A DNA stretch of 64,000 bases from Mycogone perniciosa (Eukaryota > Ascomycota > Sordariomycetes > Hypocreales > Hypocreaceae). The position numbers and the translations under genes are program-made. The DNA is taken from positions 248,001-312,000 of the forward strand of contig JAOALB010000033.1 in NCBI GenBank assembly GCA_025331125.1, given 5' to 3'. Below the pieces are notes generated by a model, which worked only from the letters and a program-made list of their open reading frames with translations, was not told where the DNA came from and made no database searches. Shown here piece by piece: positions 1-10,786 of this stretch. Within the stretch, counting starts at the first letter, position 1. Each line of letters begins with the position of its first letter.

Positions 1-3000
1 ACAGAAACCGGTCTCGTCCCTTCTTGCTCGGTTCGAGAACATGAACAAAGTCCAACCCGCTCCTCCACAAGCTCCTCCTTCGCGATCAATCTCGCCGGGC
101 CCAAAGCCAGACAGGCTACGAAACTTCAAGTCATCACAAGAATCCGTGCCTCCTTCTCCGATAACTCCAGCAAAACCCCAAGTATTCAAGGAGCGTGCTA
201 TAACAGCGACGCCTCCAGCGAACCAAGATCGAGGACGACCTCCTCCTGTCTCTACACGCCCGCCACCAGTCGTGGCAAAACCACAGGGTCCAGCAGTGCC
301 GCCTCCTGCCGTCACGGTTGAACCACCGCAATCGCCACCCAAGGCAGGATCCTTAAACTTACCTCTCGGCGAGCTGTCTCCCTTCCTAGACCCAGTTCTT
401 GTCGGTGCATCTTCAACCACTTCGAGCGGGTCTCCCACGCCGCTCAGAATACCTAGTCGACCCCTTACCCCTACCGGCAGTACAACTCCGCGGTCACCAC
501 GCCTGGGGGCATCAGCACCTCCGTCGCCGCCGCCTCCTAGACGATTTGCAGACCGATCTACAGAGGTGAAGCGGGAGAGAGAAACAAAGGTTGCACCTCC
601 ACCGCCTGCGCCGCGCTCAGAGAAACCGCTTGCTCGTGCAAAGACCTTTAGTGTACCAGAATCACGAAGCCGTACATTTATTAGGAAAGGGGACCTATCT
701 CAGGAAACCTCTCCCTTTAGCAGTCCTCCCGGCAGCCCTGAGGTCGTTGCCGACAATCACACTCCCCCAGAGCTGCCTACACGGCCAAGGCCGCTTCCTC
801 AAAATGATGTATCAAGAACCGCAAAACAAATCGCAGAGACCTTTGAGTCTCATCCAATTCAGCGCTCGGTTTCGGTGATAGGGAGAGGACGAGAAGCTGA
901 ACGCAATGGTCCGCCAAGGGGCCAAATTACTCCTCAAATGACTGGTCCAGCTCTGCCCGCCAGACCACAAAACTATGATACTTCTTTGCAACAACCAACA
1001 AGCAACACAATGAAGCCTCCGCCCAAACCTCCACGACCGTCCCCCAGCAACGTACAGAAAGCGGCACCCAATCCACCGCCACCACCTCCTACCGGTGCGA
1101 ACAGAGCCGTCTCTAACCCCTTAACCCAGCAATTACCTCCAGCGCCGAGCAAGTCGCATGAACACTCCAAGACAGTGGATCAAATGGCAGGCCATCCCTC
1201 TCCAGACATGCGCCCTACTCCGGCACCAATTACCACAACTGTAAAACCTGTGCAGCTTTCTGCTGGATCCGAAGAACCGCCAAGCCAAATGACTACATAC
1301 CCTGACAGTTCGAGCACGAACAGACGACCGCCTTTTGTCAAGAAGGGGTGTTATGAGATTCAGCCCAAGTACGACCCACGCATTTTTGATATCTGTGGAC
1401 AGTATGTCTGTACTAGCGGACAGTTGACACGGGTATGGAGTCTTCTGGATGGTGAGCAGATTGTGAGCTTGTCACATACAGAAGGGGTCAAGGCAACTGC
1501 TGTATCGTTCAAACCTTCTACGGACCCTAATCACGAGGGCTCCAAGCTCTGGATCGGGACCAATGTCGGGGATATCATGGAAGTGGAGGTTGCAACGCAC
1601 CGCATCTTGACTAGCAGAGCAGGAGTCCATGGAAAATCGGAAATCACCAAGATATACCGGCATCTGAACGAAATGTGGACTGTGGATGAAGGAGGAAATC
1701 TCCACGTGTGGGGTCCTGACAGTGACGGAGAGCCAAACCTAAACAACAATCCAAATCAGACTTACAAGCTACCCAAGAGCGAAAGTTTCTCAATGGTAGT
1801 TGGTGACGAGCTGTGGCAAGCAACAGGGAAGACGATACGGGTATTTGCACCCTCGCTTGACGGCCGTGGTTCGTTCCAGGTTCTGGTAAAGCCCATCACA
1901 GCTGAAGGGGCTGGAGACATTACATCTGGTACACTGATAAAAAGCTACCCCGGAAAAATCTTTTTTGGTCATGTCGATGGGAAGATTAGCATTTTCTCAA
2001 CGAAGGATTACTCCTGCAAAATGATTGTTAACGTTACCACGTGGAAAATCAACACTTTGGCGGGCGTTGGTCAATACATTTGGGCAGGATATAACACTGG
2101 AAAAGTTTGTGTTTACGACATTGGCCAAACACCATGGGTTGTGTTGAAGGAATGGCAAGCACATGACAATACAGTGATGAAAATGAAAGTCGATCACGCC
2201 AGCTCGTACCAACTAGATCATCTCCAAGTTGCTACTTTGGGTGCGGATAGCAGGGTCAAAGTATGGGATGGACTGTTGCAAGATGACTGGCTCGAAGATG
2301 AGATGAAGTCTAAAGATACGACATACTGCGACTTTGACGAAATCAGTGCGACGATTTTCACATGGAATGCAGGTGCTTCCACTCCGCATAGCCTGCGATA
2401 TTCAGATGGCGATGCCGCATTCTTTCAGGACTTCGTACAGTCTACTGGATCACCGGATATCTTGGTCTTCGGGTTCCAAGAGCTTGTAGACCTAGAGGAC
2501 AAGACGGCTACCGCCAAGAGGCTTCTTAAATCTAAGAAAAAGGAGGGAACCGACCAAGAACGAATGAGCCATCAATATCGAGACTGGAGGGACTTTTTAC
2601 TTAAGACCCTGGATGACTATATGCCAGGGGAGGATTTATATCACCTTCTACACACAGCTCCAATGGTGGGACTTTTCACGTGCATCTTCGTCAAGTCTTC
2701 ATTGAGAGAGAGGATAACGCATCTGAGTGGTGCGGAAGTGAAGCGTGGCATGGGAGGTCTACATGGAAACAAAGGCGCCGTTACTGTCCGATTCCAGGTG
2801 GATGATACGTCGATTTGCTTCGTCAATTGCCACCTGGCGGCTGGACAGACACAAGCTAGTTCGCGTCACAATGATGCAGCCGCGATTCTTGAAGCTTCTT
2901 TGTTCCCTGTCGAGCGAGATTCCGAGCTACGGATAGACAGCTTTTGTGGCGGTGGCGACGGTAGCTTGATCCTTGACCATGAACTCTGCATCCTCAATGG

Positions 3001-3619
3001 TGACCTCAACTATCGCATCGACACAATGTCACGAGATACGGTTGTGAAAGCTGTCCAGCAAAACAACTTGGCCAAGCTTCTTGAGCGTGACCAGCTGCTC
3101 GTCGCCCGCCGCCGAAATCCAGCACTCCGACTACGTGCATTTGAGGAGTTCCCGATTGCGTTTGCTCCGACCTACAAGTACGACGTGGGGACGGATACCT
3201 ACGATACGAGCGAAAAGCGACGAAGCCCCGCGTGGTGTGATCGTGTCTTGTTCAGGGGCCGTGGAAGAATCCAGCAGCTAGATTACAAGAGACACGAGGT
3301 CAGAGTTAGTGACCACAGGCCAGTCACGGGAAACTTTCGCCTTTGGGTAAAGAAGATTAGACCAAAGGAGAGGGCAGTTGCTTGGATGGAATGCCAGCAG
3401 GGATTTGAGGACGTGCGACAGAAAGAACTCGCAGAAGAGAAGTGAGTTGACATGGCAAATTCCGGGGGACTAAATGCAGGATGCTGACAATACTGCTCCA
3501 GGCTTTTCTATTTAACACAAGTTTGCGGGTTTGATCAAGCAACAAGTGAACGGTTAATGCGGGAAAGGTCATCAAGAAAGTTGCACAGAAGCCCTAGTAG
3601 GACCAGAAGCGGCTACTGA
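1..3619 (+). CDS. Inositol polyphosphate 5-phosphatase with WD40-like repeats (5' partial)
   Basis: The enzyme family removes the 5-phosphate from phosphoinositides or inositol phosphates at membranes. The frame is open from base 2 into the ATG at 41 (upstream codons read QKPVSSLLARFEN), so the real start probably lies outside the window. Counting from that Met, residues 1-440 are Pro/Ser-rich and disordered, about 440-760 are WD40-like, and about 790-1110 are the catalytic domain. Its motifs are FGFQELVDL, GLHGNKGAV, NCHLAAG, LNGDLNYRID, PAWCDRVLF and SDHRPVTG, so it looks catalytically intact. The uninterrupted frame ends at TGA 3443-3445, but that stop sits on a good donor (GTGAGT from 3442) with branch TGCTGAC and acceptor CAG at 3501. 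Splicing out 3442-3501 (60 nt) adds 39 residues starting KLFYLTQVCGFDQA and ends at TGA 3617-3619. Family identity is secure; the last exon is inferred. Confidence 0.88.
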
Positions 3620-4478
3620 TTTTCCAATCCATTTTTTAATCTGCAAATGAAATGCATATTACCCCGTGTCCAAAGGGTCGATACATTCCACGGCGCTGGG
3701 GAGGTCATAGGAGGGAGAGAGGATTCAGAAAATTAGGGGAACAGGCAGATGGGATGAAACGCATAGAGGGAATAGCATGGGTTTCTAGCGATAGAAGCAT
3801 CGGGAAGGTAATCTAGTGAGCATGGGAGGCTATTGGATCTTCCGAGTAATAAAGCGGCGAGATAGATATATATTTCGGACCTTGAACCTTGCTTGTCATT
3901 GTATGTGCTGCCCGGTTTTCGGATAGAGTCAGCGGAGTTGTATTCCAGAGATACTGATACAGTTGGTGAATATTCGAATTCTTACTCGCTTCTGATGCTA
4001 AGCAATTGTTTATAAAGACGGGGCACCCTGATGATTCTGTCTGTTATCTAATAGTTGGTGGTTGGCTATTGATGATTGATGATCGATGGCCCGAATACGA
4101 GATAAGGAAATAGGTATCAATAGTGGCGCTTCGCTGGCGGAAATTAGGGGTACAGGGTTCACTGTACGGAGTACTCATGTAATACTCCGTACTCATCCCC
4201 TGACCGTACTTGTACTCACCTTCTCATCGATCCGCCAATTTCACTTCTCTCACAATCAGAGTCACAGTCACAGTCACAGTCACAATCTTGTATCCGACAG
4301 TAATCACACGCCTCAGTCGTTGGTTTTGTGCAACTGAAAGGTCCAATTCACGGAAAAAGGGAGGCTGGGGTACCATATCCGATCATCATCACATGAACTG
4401 TCGTGCTCTGTAGGAGCCATACACCCTGGACGTCAGATTCTCCCAATTCCACACATATCCTTTATAAAGTCACACAAG
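3620..4478. other. Intergenic, 5-phosphatase to Sec14-like gene
   Basis: No gene seen. It holds palindromic copies of the window-wide repeat (GTACGGAGTAC at 4164-4174, ATACTCCGTAC just after) and a short CACAGT tandem at about 4259-4284. The last part is presumably the promoter of the Sec14-like gene. Confidence 0.6.
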
Positions 4479-5631
4479 ATGGTGACCACTGCAGCAGACA
4501 GCCCCAGGAAGACGCCTTTGCTGGCCCCAACGCCAGATAGCACGCCCGTGCCCCAGCCGGAGCTCACACCAGAGCAGCAGACCAAGTACGACACACTCCT
4601 GGAACAGGCCAAGGGCTTCACCGAAGTGCAATGCGACAAGGAGAAGGAAAAGTCTGGGCCTCTGACAGACCGCGAGCGAGCGTGGCTCACGCGTGAGTGC
4701 CTACTGCGCTACCTCCGTGCCACGAAGTGGTCCGTTGACGATGCGGCCAAGCGGCTACGGTCGACGCTGTCGTGGAGGCGTGAATACGGTCTGGAAGGGT
4801 TTACGCCCGAGTACATCTCGCCCGAGCAGGAGACGGGCAAGCAGATCATTTTTGGGTTTGATCGCCAGGGCAGACCGTGCCAGTATTTGAACCCGGGAAG
4901 GCAGAATACAGATGCGAGTCCGAAACAGATTCACCACTTGTTTTACATGGTGGAGAGGGCGCTGGACATGATGCCCGCTGGGGTAGAGACGTTGAGTCTG
5001 ATGACTAATTTTAAGCCGAGCAAGCAGAGGCAGAATACTAGTGTTGCGATCGGGACAGCGAGGGAGGTGTTGCATATTCTGCAGAATCACTATCCAGAGA
5101 GGTTGGGCAAAGCGTTGATCATTAACGGTAAGTCGAGTGCATACATGGCTCCAGGGAGACATGAATATGGCGACGCTGAAACTAACGGGGGTGTCAACAG
5201 TCCCATGGATCGTCCAAGGGTTTTTCAAAATCATCACTCCCTTCATCGACCCCGTCACGCGGGAGAAGCTCAAGTTCAACGAGGACATGAAGAAGTACGT
5301 CCCTGCTGAGCACCTGTGGAGCTCGGATTGGAATGGCGATCTGGACTTTGAGTACGACCACGAGACGTATTGGCCGGCTCTCAACGACTTGTGTAAGCAG
5401 AAGTGGGAGCAGAAGATGGCGCGATGGGAGGCTGCTGGTAAAGTGGTCGGCGAGTCAGAAGAGTATCTGGTTGGTGGTACAGACGCGAGTGTCATGGGCT
5501 TCAGGTATGGGGTTGAGACTCCAGCTGCAGTGGTAAAGACAGCCGAGGAGGCTGGTGGTCTGAGTATCATTGAGGAGAAGTTGGCAGAGGTCAGTTTGGA
5601 GGAGAATGGGGAGGCCAAGACTGCGGTCTAG
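4479..5631 (+). CDS. Sec14-like CRAL-TRIO lipid transfer protein (Pdr16 type)
   Basis: Two exons, 4479-5127 and 5201-5631, give 359 aa. The 73-nt intron starts GTAAGT and ends CAACAG. Splicing restores the continuous motif KALIINVPWIVQGFF, which is strong support for the junction. After an acidic/Pro-rich N-terminus, residues about 60-105 form the CRAL-TRIO N helical region (TRECLLRYLRATKW), and about 110-270 form the lipid-binding lobe (FGFDRQGRPCQYLNP, HYPERLGKALIIN, FIDPVTREKLKF). Family members exchange phosphatidylinositol with another lipid between membranes; yeast Pdr16/Pdr17 influence sterol and azole tolerance. The layout fits the Pdr16/Sfh group better than classical Sec14, but the exact paralogue is not settled. 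No signal peptide is visible. The acidic C-tail after about residue 300 is probably disordered. Confidence 0.9.
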
Positions 5632-5847
5632 ACAGCTGGGCGTTGCTCGGCGAATATGGGGTGTTGGCACTTTGCAATAGACTACTTCGTATCTACATGC
5701 TGTATAATAGAGAAGGCTTGAAAGATGGCGGGATAAGGTGCAGTTCTTATCCGTTCGCCAAACCAACGGGACCTAGTCTGATCTGCAGTTGGTGCCTTGC
5801 ATCACCACGAATCAGCCTCAGAAGTTCAGCCACATGCAAGTAATTAC

Positions 5848-5869
5848 GAGTACGAAGTTCTTCGTACTC
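5848..5869. repeat. Perfect inverted repeat, 10-bp arms
   Basis: Arms GAGTACGAAG and CTTCGTACTC are separated by TT. It lies about 215 bp after the stop of the Sec14-like gene. It is the ACGAAGTAC variant of the window-wide palindrome family. It could form a hairpin in a 3' transcript or act as a two-fold protein site; neither is shown. Confidence 0.8.
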
Positions 5870-6522
5870 ATGTAACATTCCATAACTTATATCTAGGTTG
5901 CATTTGCCTTGGAGTGGCAATTATCAATCAGGCTTCTAAACAACGGCATGTCCGCGACTCTTTGAGCTGAGCCACTTAATACTTGACTATTACTCCGGTA
6001 CCGGGTATGACTCGCTCTGACAAGTAGATTTTGGCATAAAGATGAGCTTTTATATACGAGAGTCTACGGTACGTCATACCACATATCACATATCACATGT
6101 ACTCGTAGTCTTCAACTCGTGGACTGCTATATTAGTGGGAATAGTGCGCAGAGGCGACCAGCCGGGTCAGCCTTATCGGCCTGTCTGGATACCAAAGACT
6201 CCACCCCTTTTCATGGTGTATGTACGAAATACGAAGTACGTGTATTTAATCTTCCTTCACACAGCTATCCCTCAAGAAATAGCTGCATTTCTGTCTGTAC
6301 TGCGCCATGATAGAGACAGTCATAGAGAAAGATGGTTCGTGCTCCATACTTTATGCCTGCTTGCCGAGTTGAACAATATGCCCAAATTCCGTTACTATTC
6401 AAATCTGGAGGCCCGTTACCACCCGGACTCCACCTTGTCGCTTCGGTACGATTCCCACACTTATACGTTTTGGATCTTCGATGTCGTATTTTGATCCATT
6501 TGCCCCCTAACTAGATAGGTAG

Positions 6523-6538
6523 TACGGAGTACTCCGTA
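6523..6538. repeat. 16-bp perfect palindrome TACGGAGTACTCCGTA
   Basis: Two overlapping copies of the repeat core make a perfect palindrome in intergenic DNA. The same 16-mer recurs at 38432-38447 and 51305-51320. Confidence 0.9.
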
Positions 6539-7062
6539 TTCCATACTGGCATTACTCACAGATCCTTTGCCTGCGCCTCCCTCTTACCGCATAATCATAT
6601 CCATATATCATCCATGCCCTGTCAGCACTCTAAGTCGGCATACATCGTGTACGTCCGGCATCCATTATGTCTCCGAGTGCGGTATGCGATAACTCCATAA
6701 TTATCAACCAGACCCATGTATTCGCTGCCTGCTATTGCTATTCATTGGGCCACGGCTCCCAACTTCCGGCTGCTGCGCCCGGACTGATCTTGAATGTGGA
6801 GTAGGTAAGTGTGTCACTCCCAGAGCTGCGTCTGCTAGGATTCATGCAGTCTTATTATATAGATCTAGTATGTCGGAGTGTGAATGCAGCCTAGAATTAG
6901 TGTATACGGCTGAAGCAGATGAGCTGATACAGAGCCTCCATCAATATAAAAGGGACCAAGTCTCCTGTCTTCTCCTGTCTCCTTTCTCAGCACCCTCCTC
7001 ATAACTCTCCTTTCAAGTGGCCAGGGAAGCAGCCTCCCACGATTGTTCTGATAAGAACAAGC

Positions 7063-8982
7063 ATGTCTCTGAGTTCCGTGATGGAGTCCTTCACAAAGAT
7101 AGGTCTGCCACCTATGTTTCCCTCTGCCGACGCCAATGCCTCTCTCGCCAACACCTCGTCCTTCACCCCGGGTAGTGAGGGAAACAGGAGTAACAGCCCT
7201 CCTAGCAGCCCGTTCCCTGACGGCATGATGGACACATTTCTCGTCACCGCCGGTCAGGCTTCTCCGCTGATGTAGCTTATTCTCTTCGTCTACCGCCTCC
7301 TGGCCAAGCAGCTCGGACTGGACCCTTCAGTGATTCTGACCATGCTGGGTTTCCTCTGGGGTGTTTCCAAGCTTTGGTCACAGGTGTACGAGTACATTCA
7401 GAACTTCGTTGAGAAGTACTTGATGTGTGCTTTGTACATCTCCGAGGATGATGACATCTATGACCACTTGATGAAGTGGCTATCGCAACAGCCCAAAATT
7501 CGAGACGACCGGTACCTAACGGCCCAAACGGTGTGGAGGAGTGCCTGGGATGATGAAGACGAGCTTCAGGACACACTATCCTGGACGATTAGTGGCGAGG
7601 GGGACGGCAGTGAGAAGAAATACCTCAACTTCTCGAACCAAGCAGCCCAATCAAACCCGAGATATGTACCCGCCATGGGTTCAACGGCGTTCTGGCATAA
7701 GGGAACCTATTTTTGGCTCCATCGACGAAAGGAGTCGTTTATGAACACCAGTTTCTGGGGAGGTGCTGTACGGGATGTGGAGGAGATTAAAGTCTCATGC
7801 TTCGGCCGTTCGATAAATCCCATCAAGCAGCTTCTCATCGATGCCAAAGTCCTGTATTACCATGATACTCACCAGAGAACCACCATCTACCGTCCGAGGC
7901 CAAAGGAGCAGCAGCGGGAATACAACATGTGGCAGCAGGTCGCGCGCCGCCCTGTAAGACCCATGTCCACGGTTGTTCTCGACTCAAAGCAGAAGCACGA
8001 CGTGTTGGAGGACATCAATGAGTACCTGCATCCTTCGACGCCGCGGTGGTACGCATCCCGCGGTATTCCCCTAAGACGAGGGTATCTGTTCTACGGGCCA
8101 CCGGGCACTGGCAAGACGAGTTTCTCGTTTGCGATTGCTGGGGTGTTTGGTATCGACATTTATGTGATTAGTTTGCAGGATGGCAGCATTACTGAGGAGG
8201 GCCTGGCGAGTCTGTTTACCAGTCTGCCGCGGAGGTGTATTGTTCTCCTGGAGGATATCGACTCAGCCGGTCTGAAGCGAGACCTCGCCTCAGATTCGGA
8301 GAAGAAGTCAAGTGAAAGCAAAGACGAGAAGGAGGGCAAAGATAAGAAGAAGAAAAAGAAGAAGAAAGCTGACGAGGAAGAAGAGGAGGAGGATTCTGAC
8401 ACCGATAGTGATGCTAGTTCCGACAGCGACGAGGAAAAGAAGAAGAAGAAAAAGCGCAGCAAGAAGGACAAGACCACGTCAGAAGGCATTTCGTTATCTG
8501 GTCTCCTCAACGCCATTGACGGTGTCGCCTCCCACGAGGGTCGTATCCTCATCATGACGACCAACAAGCCCGAGTCACTGGATGATGCTCTTATCCGTCC
8601 TGGCCGAGTCGACGTACAGGTCGGTTTCTCCAACGCAACAAAAACCCAAGCGAGCGAGCTGTTCCACCGGATGTACGAGGCAACCCAGCCAAAGCACCTA
8701 AAAGCTACCAGGGACGTACTCACAGAGAAGCCTACTAGAGTAGACAAGACCAAAAATGATGCAGAAGATGTGCTGGAAGACATCTCGGCAGAGGACATGA
8801 AGAGTATTTCAAAGGATTTTGGGGAGAGGATCCCAGAGGACACGTTCTCGCCGGCGGAGATTCAGGGGTTCTTGCTCAAGAGGAAGAGGTTTCCTCGCAA
8901 GGCGCTGGAAGAAGTGGCTGGATGGGTGGAGGCGTCTTTGAAGCAGAAGGCGGCCAATTCCAAGCTATCTACTGTACAGTGA
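7063..8982 (+). pseudogene. BCS1-like AAA ATPase with an in-frame TAG at codon 71
   Basis: From ATG 7063 to TGA 8980-8982 there are 640 codons in one frame, interrupted only by TAG at 7273-7275. Coding continues immediately on both sides: upstream MMDTFLVTAGQASPLM, downstream LILFVYRLLAKQLGLDP, which looks like the N-terminal membrane/targeting segment of Bcs1 proteins. Counted from 7063, Walker A GPPGTGKT is at codons 345-352 and Walker B IVLLEDID at 393-400. A Lys/Glu/Asp-rich insert covers about 408-475, and sensor/second region MTTNKPESLDDALIRPGRVD follows. Bcs1 is a mitochondrial inner-membrane chaperone that translocates the Rieske protein into complex III; fungi carry several Bcs1-like paralogues of unknown role. 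The stop could be a CAG-to-TAG mutation, a sequencing error, a leaky stop, or part of a missed intron. No good GT-AG pair that preserves frame was found. The first ATG after the stop (7342) would give 546 aa lacking the N-terminus. Confidence 0.8.
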
Positions 8983-9448
8983 GACAATCATATAGTAATT
9001 AATAGGTTCCGAATGTTGATTTCGTTATGGTGTTGAGGGGGATAGCGGCTTTGGAAGTCCATTGAGAGCATTGTCGTTGCATTTCTGTCATCTTTGTTGT
9101 TTGTCATGATGTAATGAATGGAGAATTCAATGAGATGGCTGGTACAAATATTTAATAAACTTAATAATTGACAGACATTTTCAGGTCAAATTCAAGCAGT
9201 TCTGCTGTTGATGTCTGGTGTAAGTTAGGTCTCGAAGCACGGAGAGTTAGTAGTGATCTCCAGCAGCACCCACATTCTCTTAGTGGGTCGGAGCTCTGAA
9301 CCTCCAAACCCTCAACTCAATCTCGTCGCCACCACCTCTGTCCCGCCTCTGTCCCTCCTCGTACTTCTTGCCCGTCCTTTCTCCCCCCAGGCTTTGCTTT
9401 CAAGGCACAGCAATGTGCCTCTGTCCCGATAGGCCTCCACATACATAA
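8983..9448. other. Intergenic, BCS1-like to Trs31
   Basis: 3' end of the BCS1-like gene and a pyrimidine-rich leader (about 9300-9420) of the Trs31 gene. No further gene seen. Confidence 0.6.
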
Positions 9449-10164
9449 ATGGCGAATCTACAACCCTCCTCGGCCGGCAAGGAATCCGGCCTGCGTGTGC
9501 CCAGCAATGGCAAGACCATCTACCACCGCCCGCTCAACCGCACCAAAACGGCCGAGCTCAGCCAGGCCAGCTTTGCGTATCTGTTCGCCGAGATGGTGAC
9601 GTATGCGCAGCGGCGTGTCAAGGGAATTCAAGAACTGGAACAGCGGTACGACGGGACTCTACCGCCCGTCCCCAATGCTGTGTTCCAAATCAAATATGCT
9701 GACAGCAGTGTGTGCCTCCCAGTCTCAACCTCCAAGGCCACTCCATAGGCATCAAACTCCTCGATCTGCTACTCTACCGCGAACCCGTGCGCACACAGCT
9801 TCGCCCGCAAAACATCATCGCACTACTACACTTCATCAAGCAAAACGTATGGCAGCACCTCTTCGGGCGACAAGCCGACCGCTTAGAAAAATCGACCGAT
9901 GCCGAGAAGCCCGACGAGTACATGATTATCGACAACGAGCCGCTGGTGAATCAGTACATCAGCGTGCCAAGGGAGATGAGCCAGCTCAACTGCGCGGCCT
10001 TTGTGGCGGGCGTGGTGGAGGGCGTGTGTGATGGGGCGGATTTCCCCGCGAGGGTGACGGCGCATACGGTTGGTGAGGGCGAGATGTGGCCTGGGAAGAC
10101 GGTATTCTTGGTCAAGTTTAGGAGCGAGGTTGTGGAGAGGGAGGCCTTCCTGGCGAAGAGCTGA
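9449..10164 (+). CDS. TRS31: TRAPP complex subunit Trs31 (TRAPPC5)
   Basis: Exons 9449-9645 and 9723-10164 give 212 aa. The 77-nt intron (GTACGA...CCCAG, branch TGCTGAC) interrupts an Arg codon and restores LEQRLNLQGHSIGIKLLDLL, the typical Trs31 run. Trs31 is a core subunit of TRAPP, the guanine-nucleotide exchange complex for Ypt1/Rab1 that tethers ER-derived vesicles at the Golgi. It belongs to the Bet3 fold family. Visible family features are SFAYLFAEMVTYAQRRVKGIQELE in the first helices, LLLYREPVRTQLRP, and the C-terminal beta-rich part (NCAAFVAGVVEGVCDGADFPARVTAH). Length matches fungal relatives, slightly longer than human because of an N-terminal tail. Its 3' end converges on the minus-strand gene that follows, 257 bp away. 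Confidence 0.93.
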
Positions 10165-10421
10165 TTGTTTGTTTGTTTCCGGTCTGAATGGAGCATGGGA
10201 TGGAGTTTGGGAGTTACATATAGGGGGGAAGGGCTATTTTTGAAGGGCTTAAACAGAATGCCGGTTATATCTCGTATTGAGGATGGATAGTGAGAGAAAC
10301 GCATGTGAAGGGATACAATGAAATCAATTCATAATTGCCATCTCTAAAACGCCTCGCTTGTCCTTATTCCCTCCATCAAACCAAACCAGTCCTATCGCTC
10401 AACTCGCAAAAACTCTCAACT

Positions 10422-10786
10422 TCACCTCGGCAGCCCTTTGGAAGCTTTACTCGGCCCTGCTGCTTTGCTCTCTGGCCCTGGCCCTTTCTTCATCAAATCC
10501 GCCAGCCCCAGATCCTTCCAAGCCGGCTCCTTGACGTGCTGCGTGGCGCGCTGGATGCCAAACGCGGCGTGCTGGTCAGGCACGACGTCGTCCTCGTCTT
10601 CTGGGTTGATGGGCTGGTACTGCGGCGGGACGTAGATCTCGTCGTCGGGCAGTTTGTCTTTACAAAAGTCCTCGAAGAGATCGGCGTCACCAGGGCGGTG
10701 CATGTGCACGTAGGTGAAGGACGAGTCTTTGTTCTAGTACATCATTAGGTATGATAAGGGAGGTGTGGTGAAGGGGAACACACCAT
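10422..10786 (-). CDS. Small acidic protein of unknown function, 104 aa
   Basis: Proposed minus-strand exons are 10786-10784 (just ATG) and 10733-10422. The 50-nt intron starts GTGTGT and ends TACTAG, with branch CCTAATG. The product begins MNKDSSFTYVHMHRPGD. Without the intron there is no in-frame ATG before the HMHRP codons, so the ATG-only exon is the best start. Visible features are a hydrophilic N-terminus (DADLFEDFCKDKLPDDEIYVP), an acidic stretch NPEDEDDVVPDQ, and a Lys/Gly/Pro/Ser-rich tail. No membrane segment, signal peptide or catalytic motif is evident. Codon use and the clean intron argue for a real gene. It is divergent from CAND1 across about 700 bp. No function is recognised. 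Confidence 0.75.

Larger units (their letters stand above)
5632..7062. other. Intergenic with palindromes
   Basis: No supportable gene in 1.4 kb. Contains a perfect inverted repeat at 5848-5869, a 16-bp perfect palindrome at 6523-6538, and scattered GTACG-type words. The end, with TATAAAAG near 6945, is likely the promoter of the BCS1-like gene. Confidence 0.6.

Noticed and set aside
4755..5618. 287-aa frame antisense to the Sec14-like gene
   Set aside because: Shadow; it crosses the sense intron and has no recognisable motif.
6042..6494. 150-aa open frame on the plus strand
   Set aside because: It has an ATG but runs through palindrome repeats, has no domain or intron signals, and its composition is not coding-like.
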